From assembly GCA_018699955.1 (NCBI GenBank), contig JABISG010000061.1, positions 1 to 36,999 on the forward strand: a stretch of 36,999 nt of DNA, written 5' to 3'. The stretch comes from Planctomycetaceae bacterium (GTDB lineage: Bacteria; Planctomycetota; Planctomycetia; Planctomycetales; Planctomycetaceae). Shown one piece after another: positions 25,338 to 34,035 of this stretch (position 1 is its first letter; every line of letters begins with the position of its first letter). A model generated the notes under the pieces. It saw only the letters and a program-made list of their open reading frames with translations, did no database searches and was not told the origin of the DNA. Position numbers and translations under genes: made by a program.

Positions 25338-26687
25338 ATGACCGACCCGCAAGAACGCCCCACGAATGTCCGCTGGATGGTGTTTGCGCTGGGATGCGGG
25401 ACGTCGTGGATTCTGTACCTGCACCGGTACACGTTCGCGCTGATCAAACCGAAGCTGCAGGAAGAGTGGGAACTTTCCAATACGGAGCTCGGCGTTTTGG
25501 ACGGCGCGTTTTCGATCTGTTATTCGCTGTTTCAATTTCCCGCGGGCGTCGCCGCCGACGTGTTCGGCGTGCACCTCTTTCTGGGAATCATCATTCTGCT
25601 GTGGTCGCTCGCGCTGGGGCTGCATGCGTGGGCGCCGACCTCGGGCGCGCTGTGGTACGTCCGCGCGTTGTTCGGGACAAGTCAGGCAGGGGCATACGCG
25701 TCGGTGAGTCGTCTATCGCGCACCTGGTTCCCCGCATCAACGCGAACCACCGCACAGGGCTGGATGGGCGTGTTCTCAGGACGCATCGGCGGGGCAAGCG
25801 CAAACATTCTGTTTGCCGCGGTGATCGTTGGTGTGATGGGTTTCGACTGGCGCACGGCCATCTGGATTTTTGCCGGTCTGGGTATCGCCCACGCTTCTGC
25901 GTTTCTGATTCTGTTCCGCAGTTCGCCCTCGCGGCATCCGTGGACGAATCGCGCCGAGGTCGAACTGATCGAAGAAAAACCATCCAAAGTCATGTCCGAG
26001 TCGATGACTGAAGAAACCGCGGAAAAGACGACGATGCGTCAGATGCTGGGGCGGATGAGTCCCCGCTCGATTGTCAATCTTTTCAGCATCGTACTCACAT
26101 CGACACTCAGCACCATCGCCGACAACATCTTTCTCGCATGGATTCCATTGTTCCTGTTCAAAATCCACGGCCTGACGTTCAAGGAAATGGGGTTCTACTC
26201 GGCGCTGCCGCTATTCGGCGGTGCATTCGGCGGCGCGTTTGGCGGCTTTCTGAACGACCGCGTGATTCTGCGCACGGGAAACCTGCGGTGGGCGCGGAGC
26301 CTGATCGGCTTTGGCGGCAAAGGGACGGCGGGCGTGCTGCTAGTGATCGCCTTGTTGACCTCGTACGAGAATCCCTATCGCTTTTGCACCTTTCTGTTGT
26401 TTATCAAGTTCTTCGCCGATATCAGCTTGGCGACTCGCTGGGGCGCTGTGACGGACATTTCCGGAAACGCATCCGCATCGGTCTTCGCGTTCAACAACTC
26501 ACTGGCGGGGCTCGGCGGAATTCTCGCCCCCATCATGTACGGCATCGTCCTGGACGAGTTCAACTGGAAAACCGTGTTCGTCATCGGCGGCGTGATGTAC
26601 GGCTTGTGCGCTGCGTCGTGGCTGTTGATCGACTGTTCGATTCCGCTCGTGCGGGAAGAGTCCGCAGAGGGTACCACCGGGGATTGA
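25338..26687 (+). CDS. MFS permease, second of a tandem pair
   Basis: The 449-residue product is a paralogue of the permease just upstream: it shares CGTSWILYLHRYT, FQFPAGVAADVFGVHLFLGI, LFGTSQAGAYASVSRLSRTW and FRSSPSRHPWTNRAEVELI at the same places, but differs in most other residues. Twelve helices are evident, with a charged central loop (MSESMTEETAEKTTMRQM). The ATG at 25338 begins the region that aligns with the first copy; the longer frame from 25200 overlaps the upstream gene and is rejected. No SD is visible, so translation may depend on the upstream gene. The pair may handle related substrates or differ in specificity. Confidence 0.9.
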   Translation: MTDPQERPTNVRWMVFALGCGTSWILYLHRYTFALIKPKLQEEWELSNTELGVLDGAFSICYSLFQFPAGVAADVFGVHLFLGIIILLWSLALGLHAWAPTSGALWYVRALFGTSQAGAYASVSRLSRTWFPASTRTTAQGWMGVFSGRIGGASANILFAAVIVGVMGFDWRTAIWIFAGLGIAHASAFLILFRSSPSRHPWTNRAEVELIEEKPSKVMSESMTEETAEKTTMRQMLGRMSPRSIVNLFSIVLTSTLSTIADNIFLAWIPLFLFKIHGLTFKEMGFYSALPLFGGAFGGAFGGFLNDRVILRTGNLRWARSLIGFGGKGTAGVLLVIALLTSYENPYRFCTFLLFIKFFADISLATRWGAVTDISGNASASVFAFNNSLAGLGGILAPIMYGIVLDEFNWKTVFVIGGVMYGLCAASWLLIDCSIPLVREESAEGTTGD

Positions 26688-26829
26688 CTGCGGCTTGGGT
26701 GCGCCCGTTCAAACAGAAGTGTTTTGAATCTGGTCTGACTTGTGGTGTAACCCTTTCGAGTCTCAATGTTTTTGAGCGTGTTGCACAAGGTCACTGTTTC
26801 GAGAAGCGCCGTTACGCGCCCACGTCCGG
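26688..26829. other. Gap between convergent genes
   Basis: The 142 bases between the second permease and the convergent Tat-exported gene show no clear hairpin with a T run and no gene. Confidence 0.3.
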
Positions 26830-27648
26830 TTACTTGTCAGACACCGACAGCACTCGGTTCTTCGCAGGGAAGCTGACCGGGTGGGAATAGTGATAGACCT
26901 TGCAGATCTCTTGCTCGTCGTGAACGACCGGCGTTGGCTGTTCAATCACGAAGTCGCAGAAGTGTGGGGCGTTGAAGACGGCAAAGGCCAATCGGACGCT
27001 ATCGACCGGCGGATCGAACCGCTTGGTCAAGTCGGGTAAGGCAATCGGGCCGGTGTCGACCTGCCAGATGCTGTCGTCGATGCTGATGTTCATCGTTTTG
27101 ATGGGATATTCCATCACGCACCGCAGACCCGTCTCCTCGTTGGTAATCTCGGTCTGCGCCGCCAACGGCGTGTCGGTCGCTGTGACATCGCGGATTTGCT
27201 CGAACGTGTTGAGTTCCGTGACCGTCTTGCCGTAGTGCAGCCGCATGTTGGGTTCTCCCCACACTTCCTTCACCTTGCGCAGTTGTCGATAGCCGTCGCG
27301 AGCGTCAACGTGCCGGCGCAGAATCAGCAGATCTTCGCCGCCATAGATCGGCATGAAATCATAGTTGTCTTCGGCAAGCAGATTCTCTTCGGCAAATGTG
27401 CGCTCGCTCTTACACGATCCGCACTGATAGATGACCAACTTGGTTCCCGCCGTGTCGTCGAAGAGAGTCGTCCGGCTCTCGATCCAGAAACGTACGGCGT
27501 TGGCAGCCGAGGTGTTTCAAATGAAGGATCGGCCGTAGTCCAGGCATTCGATCGTATCGGTTTCCGCAGCAGCAGCGGAATTCAACAGCGCCGATGTTCC
27601 AACGGTGGCGAGTCCCGTGGTCAGAAAATTGCGTCGAGTTGATTTCAT
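26830..27648 (-). pseudogene. Tat-exported protein of unknown function, interrupted by one in-frame TGA
   Basis: From ATG 27648, with AGGAGA eight bases upstream, the frame encodes a twin-arginine signal (STRRNFLTTGLATVGTSALL) and enters the mature protein (ECLDYGRSFI). Codon 44 is TGA (27519-27517). The same frame then continues uninterrupted for 228 codons (NTSAANAVRFWIESRTTLF, then IYQCGSCKSE with a CxxC at 76-79) to TAA at 26830. No frameshift or second stop is present. A family-typical Cys may have stood at codon 44. The options are a recent nonsense mutation, a sequencing error, or recoding as selenocysteine. Two small hairpins lie after the TGA, but neither has the spacing expected of a bacterial SECIS, so loss of function is the simpler view. 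The function of the family is unknown to me. Confidence 0.65.
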
Positions 27649-27688
27649 GGCAGTTTCTCCTGTTGTCGAGTTGTATCAGCCCGCGTGT

Positions 27689-27723
27689 ATTATATGCACA
27701 CGGAACCCGTCAAAACATATAAT
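27689..27723. promoter_or_regulatory. AT-rich divergent promoter region
   Basis: A perfect TATAAT lies on each strand: plus at 27718-27723, with TGCACA at 27695-27700 and 17-base spacing, and minus at 27694-27689 with a poor -35. They would serve the FG-GAP gene (rightward, leader about 185 bases) and the Tat-exported gene (leftward, leader about 35 bases). Confidence 0.4.
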
Positions 27724-27915
27724 CGCGTTCGGTGATCGAGCGGCAGCGTCTCGGTCTCTTGGGGAACGTCGTGTCGAGGTGGCAGGTGGTCCCATTCCAT
27801 GTGCAGCCGTACGGGGTTCACCGGTTCCTCGGATATGGCGAAAGGTGTTAGGCTGGGTCTCTGTGAAGTGATACAATGCTGTCGCGGTTTTTCTCAAACG
27901 ACCAATCAGGAGAAG

Positions 27916-30366
27916 ATGTTGACAACTCCGGTTCCTCCCGCGATGAGTCTGATGCTTCTTTTGCTGTGGTCGTTGTCAACGGTCCCGGCTGCGGAGCCGG
28001 TCGCGCTTGTTTTGCCGGTGAGGATTACCAGTGAACTTCCCGGCCCGAAGGTGTGTGCCGATCCGATGATTGATTTTTCGGTGCAGATCGGCAATGCGGG
28101 ATTCCAAGGTGCGCTCGATCCAAATTCGATACAGGTCATCAACGTCAAGACCGGCCAAGTCACGCCGCATTCACTCAGCCGACATTTTCACCATAGCGAC
28201 AAGGGACGCGTGCAGTGGGTGATCGATGATCCGAAACAGACTGATTTCGTCATCCGTTTTCGCACAGCGACAGAACGACCGATTGTTAAATCGCCTAAGC
28301 GGGTACCGCTGATCGGTGTTGGCGACCTCTTGCATTACAATGCGAAAGTTCCCCGACCGATCGGCGGGCATCCAACGCTTTCGCGACTGGTGGATTTGAC
28401 CGGCGACGGTCGCGCGGATCTGATCTGCGGGGTGATGTATACCTACGAATCCGGCTGGCCGGAAACGAAGATCCCGATGGATTGGGGAGGAATTTTCTGC
28501 CGTCCGCGCGTCGGCAGCGACGAACAGCTTCTATTCGACGATATGATTCCGCTGCGCTACAAGCAGCATCGATCCGCGACTGAGTTCCATCACTTCGCCG
28601 CGGGATACATGCACGCGGACGTCGCTGATCTCAATCGTGACGGCTTGCCGGATCTGCTGTTCACAACGGCGGTCAAATCGTCGGAGCCGAGCCGAATCAA
28701 GAACGTGCATCAGTACGTTCACTTTTTTTTGAATTCAGGAAATCGCGACTCCGGCGGTATGCCGACGTTCATCGCCGCCGGCAGGACGCCTCATCCGGTC
28801 GGCTGGTGGGGACCGGTACGAGCGGTGGACTTGAATGGGGACGGCCCCCTGGACCTTGTCTTTGGCAGTATGCACCGCGACTCGGCTAGCGCTCGGCCCG
28901 ACATTTCCGCCTACTACATTAAGAATCAGAATGTGAACGGTTGGCCGTTTGAACCGGCGAAACCTGAGAAGCTTGAAGTCGGAAGAAGTCCCTGCTTCTA
29001 CGATGTCGATGGTGATGGAAAATTGGATTCTGTTTGCCTGATCCGTGATGACCGCTCGAAGCGACTGAATACGTCTAGCCGGATGGGTTGGCGAAGAAAC
29101 CAGGGTGGTGATCCACCACGATTCGCGCCAGCCAAAGTGTTGGACGAAATCACTCTGGCGCGTTGCCACTTCACAGCGGCGGTAACACAGGGCGTGCATC
29201 AAGGAATTGTTGTCTCCTACGACGCCTGGCAACGTTTGGCGTTTTTGGAGCAAGAGCAGAAGAAAGGTCGTTCGGCGGTTAAACGGGCGCGTTTCGTTTC
29301 GCGAAAAATGCAGGGTCTATCGGCGGAAGTGGCTCTTGGCGATCAAGCGACTCCCTTTCCCTGCGATTGGGACGAAGACGGTGATTGGGATCTTCTGGTT
29401 GGAGGCGGGTATGGCGATGTTCGCATCCTCAGAAACGTCGGGACGAATCAGAGTCCGATATTTGACGAAGTACAACCGGTGCTTACGCAAGGAAAGCCGG
29501 TGGTGATTCATATGAGCCAGGTATTTCCAAGGCTCGAAGAATATCACCATAACATGGGATATCCGCATCCCGCCTACATCGACTGGGACGCAGACGGCCT
29601 GCGTGACTTGATGGTTCCCAACATTTCAAATCGGATCTTCTGGTACAAGAACATCGGCACGCCGCAACAGCCTCGCTTTGGACCGCGACGGCAGGTCGTT
29701 TGTGACGGCTTCCCCGAGAACGAGATAACGCTGGGCGACACAGCTCGGCGGTTGGGAGCTGAGACAAAAGAGTGGTTGAAGCGCGTTCCCGATCCCAATT
29801 CTCCGTTCGGATGGCGCAGCCGTGCGGGTTTCGGAGATTTCAACGGTGACGGACTGATGGACATGATCACAACCGACAGCCAAGGCCCCACCGCTCCGAA
29901 TGGCTTCGCCGAGCAGTCCGCACTATTCGTTCAATACCGAGACGAGCAGGGACGATTGCGGCTGCGAAGGGATCGCACAATTACGCTCCCCGATGGCAAG
30001 TCAATGAAAAACGTCGGTGGGCAACCGGCGCAGACGATTCCAGTCGATTGGGATGGAGACGGTTTGCAGGATCTGGTGATCAATCACGGCAGGACGATGG
30101 ATACTGCGCCGGCCGTGCTACGCAACATCGGGACAAAGACGAATCCGCGTTTCGATTTTCCCAAACGTCTGGCATGCTGGGGCCAGAAGTTAACTGGCAT
30201 CGCTAAACATGGCCCCTATTACGGCGTGGGTGACCTGGACGACGACGGCAAGCCCGATTTGTTGGCCTGCTCGGAGATGGGAACCTACCACTTCTTCCGC
30301 CGCACCGCACTGGAGATGCCACACAGGCCGACCATTGTGTTAGGATCAGCCACTGCTTCTCGCTGA
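27916..30366 (+). CDS. Secreted FG-GAP/VCBS repeat protein
   Basis: This 816-residue protein has a signal peptide (MSLMLLLLWSLSTVPAA, cleavage near residue 26) and at least nine calcium-binding-like Asp-rich repeats of the FG-GAP/VCBS type. Examples are DLTGDGRADLI, DLNRDGLPDLL, DLNGDGPLDLV, DVDGDGKLDSV, DWDEDGDWDLL, DWDADGLRDLM, DFNGDGLMDMI, DWDGDGLQDLV and DLDDDGKPDLL. Such repeats fold as blades of a beta-propeller, so the protein is probably an extracellular propeller for binding other proteins or carbohydrates. The start at 27916 follows CAGGAG closely (short spacing); 27943 is an alternative. A 12-base palindrome ACCTCCGGAGGT begins at its stop. The PSCyt/PSD1 gene lies 144 bases downstream on the same strand. 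Function beyond binding is unknown. Confidence 0.88.
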   Translation: MLTTPVPPAMSLMLLLLWSLSTVPAAEPVALVLPVRITSELPGPKVCADPMIDFSVQIGNAGFQGALDPNSIQVINVKTGQVTPHSLSRHFHHSDKGRVQWVIDDPKQTDFVIRFRTATERPIVKSPKRVPLIGVGDLLHYNAKVPRPIGGHPTLSRLVDLTGDGRADLICGVMYTYESGWPETKIPMDWGGIFCRPRVGSDEQLLFDDMIPLRYKQHRSATEFHHFAAGYMHADVADLNRDGLPDLLFTTAVKSSEPSRIKNVHQYVHFFLNSGNRDSGGMPTFIAAGRTPHPVGWWGPVRAVDLNGDGPLDLVFGSMHRDSASARPDISAYYIKNQNVNGWPFEPAKPEKLEVGRSPCFYDVDGDGKLDSVCLIRDDRSKRLNTSSRMGWRRNQGGDPPRFAPAKVLDEITLARCHFTAAVTQGVHQGIVVSYDAWQRLAFLEQEQKKGRSAVKRARFVSRKMQGLSAEVALGDQATPFPCDWDEDGDWDLLVGGGYGDVRILRNVGTNQSPIFDEVQPVLTQGKPVVIHMSQVFPRLEEYHHNMGYPHPAYIDWDADGLRDLMVPNISNRIFWYKNIGTPQQPRFGPRRQVVCDGFPENEITLGDTARRLGAETKEWLKRVPDPNSPFGWRSRAGFGDFNGDGLMDMITTDSQGPTAPNGFAEQSALFVQYRDEQGRLRLRRDRTITLPDGKSMKNVGGQPAQTIPVDWDGDGLQDLVINHGRTMDTAPAVLRNIGTKTNPRFDFPKRLACWGQKLTGIAKHGPYYGVGDLDDDGKPDLLACSEMGTYHFFRRTALEMPHRPTIVLGSATASR

Positions 30367-30510
30367 CCTCCGGAGGTGAACTGACAAGCCGCCACTTTGC
30401 ACGTGATTTGCCCTGGCAGTGACATGCCGTGTAGTGACACACCACAATGAGTCGCCTGACACGATAGGAAAGCATTGTATTCCCTGTAGCTGCAATGTCT
30501 TTAGAGAAGA

Positions 30511-33500
30511 ATGTCAACTGGTCTGTTCAACTGGATTACCCGCATTGCGGCCATTGCCGCAGCGGGGTCTGTGTGCGCTCCGCCGGCCCGTTCTGCGGAG
30601 CCTGAGGCGGCGGCGGTTGCACGGTTTGAGCGAACGATTCGCCCCTTGCTGATCGAACACTGTGCCGAATGCCATAGCGAATTCGAGCCGGAGAACGATT
30701 TGCAGCTCGACACGCCCGACGGCATTGCCCGAGGGGGCGATGCGGGTGCGGTTGTCGTGCCCGGCAAGCCGGATCGCAGCCTGTTGATTCGGGCAGTTCG
30801 CTATACGTCGAAGTTGAAGATGCCGCCGGATGGCAAACTGCCCCCCCGACAGATCGCGGCGTTGGAGCGCTGGGTGAAAGAGGGTGCAGTTCTTCCGGGA
30901 GCAAAACTTCGGGTTCGTCGACCCACCATCCAGGGCGGTCCACGATTCACCAAAGAAGAGAAGGCCTGGTGGTCTTTTCAGCCGATCGGCGATCCACAGC
31001 CCCCCGCCGTTCGCAACCGGAACTGGGTGCGGACGCCGTTGGATCGATTCATCCTGGCGCGGCTGGAAGAGCGGCAGCTTGGGCCATCTCCGGCGGCTGG
31101 CAAACGGACGCTGATTCGCCGCGTGACGTTTGACCTGATTGGTCTGCCGCCGACGCAAACAGAAGTGCAGGAATTTGTTGACGACGATCGTCCGGATGCC
31201 TTTGTGCGATTGGTCGATCGCTTGCTCGCATCGCCTCACTATGGCGAGCGGTGGGGCCGGCATTGGCTCGACGTGGCCCGCTATGCCGACACCAACGGCG
31301 GCGGATTCGATTACGTCTATCCGCACGCGTGGCATTACCGCGACTATGTGGTCCGTGCGTTTAACGCCGACAAACCATTCGATCGATTTCTCATCGAGCA
31401 GCTTGCCGGCGATCTGTTGCCGGTGGGTGACGACTCGGCAGCTTATCTGGAACGATTGCGAGCGACCGGTTTCCTGACTCTGGCCCCCAAAGGGCTGGGC
31501 ATGCAGGATAAAGAACAGATGGTCCTCGACGTTGTGGACGATCAGATTGACGTGTTGGGTCGATCGGTGATGGGGCTGACGCTTGCTTGCGCGCGATGTC
31601 ACGCCCACAAGTTCGACCCGATTCCGACCGAAGACTACTACGCCTTGGCAGGCATCTTCAAGAGTACGGTCACGGTCAGCCAAACCGATAAGAATCCTTC
31701 TTATTGGTCTGAACGGGAATTGGAATTGCCGTCCGTTACGGTCGCTCGCAAGACCTACCAGACTGCCAAAGCGGCCAATCAGAACAAAGTGGCTGCGACG
31801 CGACTGAAAGCAGACGCAGCAATCATGACTGCTGCTCGCCGGCGATTGCCGGAGTATCTGTTTGCTGCGCTGCGGCTGCGGCAACAGCAATCGAGCAAGC
31901 AGGCGACAGCGGTGGCCTATTGGCCGCTGGACGAGGGGGCTGGAACGTCGATCGGCGCAACGGTGGGACCCGGGGGAGTGCTATCCAACGCCGAATCGAA
32001 AAGCGGTCCGCAGCCAACGTGGGTAGACGGTCGAATCGGCAAAGCGTTGCGATTCGATGGAAAAAAGGAAGTTGTCTCGATTGGCCCGCAGCAACTCGGT
32101 GCATTCGATTTGGGAACCGACACAGACCTGACGTTGTCGTTCTGGTTGCGGACGGCGAAGGGCTATTCGCCAAACACGGCCGACACATTGCTTGCCGCCG
32201 TCTATCCAGCGGGAGGCTGGTTTGTGGCACTGCGTCCAGGCTCGTACAACGGTCTCTATTTTCGGTATCACGGTGGCAAGGGCAGTGCCGACATCAAGCC
32301 GGCATCGAACCAACTGGAACAACTCACCGATAATCGCTGGCATCACGTCGCCTTTACGTCCGACCGTGACGGCAGCGGTATTGTGTACCTCGACGGTCGG
32401 CGGGTCGGAGCCACATCGATTGCCGCGGCGAGCGGTTCGGTCAAACTGAGCGGCATCAAATCGCTTGTCATCGGGGCGGCTCACAATGGATATCGCGGCG
32501 ACTTGGACGATGTTGCCTTGTGGAAGCGACTGCTTGCGCCGAGTGAGATTCGGAATCTTTATATGCAGGGTGTGGAATCGAATCTCAACGTGGCCGAGGT
32601 CGAGCGGCTGAAAGTGCAGCAAGCGGAGAGTGTCGACGACAACGAAGAGAAGCTTGACGACGATCAATTGGTCAAGCGCGGGCTGGTCCCGAGTTTTGTT
32701 CACAGATTTGTGGGGTTGCTGAATGCGGCCGATGGTCAACCGAAGTCGCCGCTGTTTTTGTTGCTCTCGCAGCGTCCCGCATCGTCCGCGGAAGTCGCCA
32801 CGTTGATCGGCAAAGCGGGTCAAACTCTGCAGCAGATATTGCAGGACAAGAAGCAGACGCCGTTCGTATCTGGTCAGGGAATCGACCGTTTTTACCCGGA
32901 AGACGTCAAACGCCGCTTGGCCGAACTGAGCGAGAAAGCGCGAACAATTGAACGGTCGCGCGTTTCGGCGCCGACGTTTGCGATGATTGCTCAGGATGCG
33001 GCGAAGGCGGCCGACTTGCGCGTTCATATTCGCGGCGATCACAAGAACCTGGGCGAACGCGTTTCGCGACGCATGCCACTGATCCTTGCCGGCGAACAGC
33101 AGAGTCCAGTTGACGGCAAGCAGAGTGGCCGGCTGCAGTTGGCGCGCTGGCTAGCGAGCAGTACGCACCCGTTGACCGCTCGCGTCTTTGTCAATCGTGT
33201 CTGGCATTGGCACTTTGGTGCGGGGCTAGTCCGCACACCCGACAATTTCGGCAAGTTGGGTGAACCGCCGTCACATCCCGAATTGCTCGACTGGTTGGCG
33301 TCACGGCTGATCGAGGACAATTGGTCGATCAAGAAACTGCATCGACGAATTTTATTATCGGCGACATATTCGCAGTCGAGTGAGATGCGGCGGCGTCCGT
33401 TTGCCGTCGATTCCGGCAATCGGCTGTTGTGGCGCATGAACCGTCGCCGTCTGGAGGCCGAATCGCTGCGCGACGCAATGTTGGCGTCGAGCGGAACGCT

Positions 33501-33972
33501 GGATTGTCAATTGTATGGGACGGTCAATCGCTGGAAGCCGAAGGACTTCAGCGTCAACGACCGCAACGAGCAGACGGCGAACTACGAGACCAATCGCCGC
33601 AGTCTCTATCTGCCGGTCGTCCGCACGGCGATCTATCCCATGCTGCAACTGTTCGATTTCGGTGATCCGAATTCGGTGACAGCGCGACGGACAGTCACAA
33701 CCGTGGCACCGCAGGCGTTATTCATGATGAACAACCCGTTTGTGTTGGAGCAGGCCGAGCGGTTTGCCGAACGGCTGGCCGCGTTACCTGCTTCAAAACA
33801 AGAAGACCGGATTCGCACGGCCTATCAAATGTGTCTGTCGCGCGATCCGACTGCAGCTGAACTGAAGCGCGCGAATGAATTTCTGAAACAGCCGACGAAA
33901 TCGCAGAATGCGGCGTGGCAGATGTTTTGCCAGTCGTTGTTTGCGCTGAATGAGTTCTTGTACGTGGATTGA
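30511..33972 (+). CDS. Planctomycete PSCyt1-PSCyt2-LamG-PSD1 protein
   Basis: This 1153-residue exported protein (signal peptide about 1-29) combines several parts. A PSCyt1 domain holds the c-type heme motif CAECH (51-55). The DUF1549/PSCyt2 region runs about 170-395 (HYGERWGRHWLDVARYADTN) with a second CARCH at 360-364. A concanavalin-like LamG domain sits at about 468-690 (VAYWPLDEGAGTSIG, FWLRTAKG, HHVAFTSDRDG). The C-terminal DUF1553/PSD1 domain is at about 860-1140 (RVFVNRVWHWHFGAGLVRTP, then ILLSATYSQSS). The heme motifs suggest electron transfer outside the cytoplasm, the LamG part binding of a glycan or protein. GAGAAGA precedes the ATG at 30511. It is followed after 63 bases by a DUF1501 gene, the usual partner. 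The biochemical role of this family is not established. Confidence 0.93.
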   Translation: MSTGLFNWITRIAAIAAAGSVCAPPARSAEPEAAAVARFERTIRPLLIEHCAECHSEFEPENDLQLDTPDGIARGGDAGAVVVPGKPDRSLLIRAVRYTSKLKMPPDGKLPPRQIAALERWVKEGAVLPGAKLRVRRPTIQGGPRFTKEEKAWWSFQPIGDPQPPAVRNRNWVRTPLDRFILARLEERQLGPSPAAGKRTLIRRVTFDLIGLPPTQTEVQEFVDDDRPDAFVRLVDRLLASPHYGERWGRHWLDVARYADTNGGGFDYVYPHAWHYRDYVVRAFNADKPFDRFLIEQLAGDLLPVGDDSAAYLERLRATGFLTLAPKGLGMQDKEQMVLDVVDDQIDVLGRSVMGLTLACARCHAHKFDPIPTEDYYALAGIFKSTVTVSQTDKNPSYWSERELELPSVTVARKTYQTAKAANQNKVAATRLKADAAIMTAARRRLPEYLFAALRLRQQQSSKQATAVAYWPLDEGAGTSIGATVGPGGVLSNAESKSGPQPTWVDGRIGKALRFDGKKEVVSIGPQQLGAFDLGTDTDLTLSFWLRTAKGYSPNTADTLLAAVYPAGGWFVALRPGSYNGLYFRYHGGKGSADIKPASNQLEQLTDNRWHHVAFTSDRDGSGIVYLDGRRVGATSIAAASGSVKLSGIKSLVIGAAHNGYRGDLDDVALWKRLLAPSEIRNLYMQGVESNLNVAEVERLKVQQAESVDDNEEKLDDDQLVKRGLVPSFVHRFVGLLNAADGQPKSPLFLLLSQRPASSAEVATLIGKAGQTLQQILQDKKQTPFVSGQGIDRFYPEDVKRRLAELSEKARTIERSRVSAPTFAMIAQDAAKAADLRVHIRGDHKNLGERVSRRMPLILAGEQQSPVDGKQSGRLQLARWLASSTHPLTARVFVNRVWHWHFGAGLVRTPDNFGKLGEPPSHPELLDWLASRLIEDNWSIKKLHRRILLSATYSQSSEMRRRPFAVDSGNRLLWRMNRRRLEAESLRDAMLASSGTLDCQLYGTVNRWKPKDFSVNDRNEQTANYETNRRSLYLPVVRTAIYPMLQLFDFGDPNSVTARRTVTTVAPQALFMMNNPFVLEQAERFAERLAALPASKQEDRIRTAYQMCLSRDPTAAELKRANEFLKQPTKSQNAAWQMFCQSLFALNEFLYVD

Positions 33973-34035
33973 TCTGTTGTGTCTATTCCCGCTTAGATTG
34001 TCGGGATGATGAATCATGATTGAAAGTGCGTTCGT

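Noticed and set aside
27480..27519. SECIS element after the in-frame TGA
   Set aside because: The two hairpins seen are too near (loop about 11 bases after TGA) or too far (about 41 bases), and the second loop lacks a leading G; I keep Sec only as an open question.
30514..31890. Open frame of 458 codons on the minus strand
   Set aside because: It is antisense to the N-terminal half of the PSCyt/PSD1 gene and its translation is low-complexity Arg/Gln-rich with no family features.
31981..33042. Open frame of 353 codons on the minus strand
   Set aside because: Antisense to the LamG and linker part of the PSD1 gene; no domain and no ribosome site.
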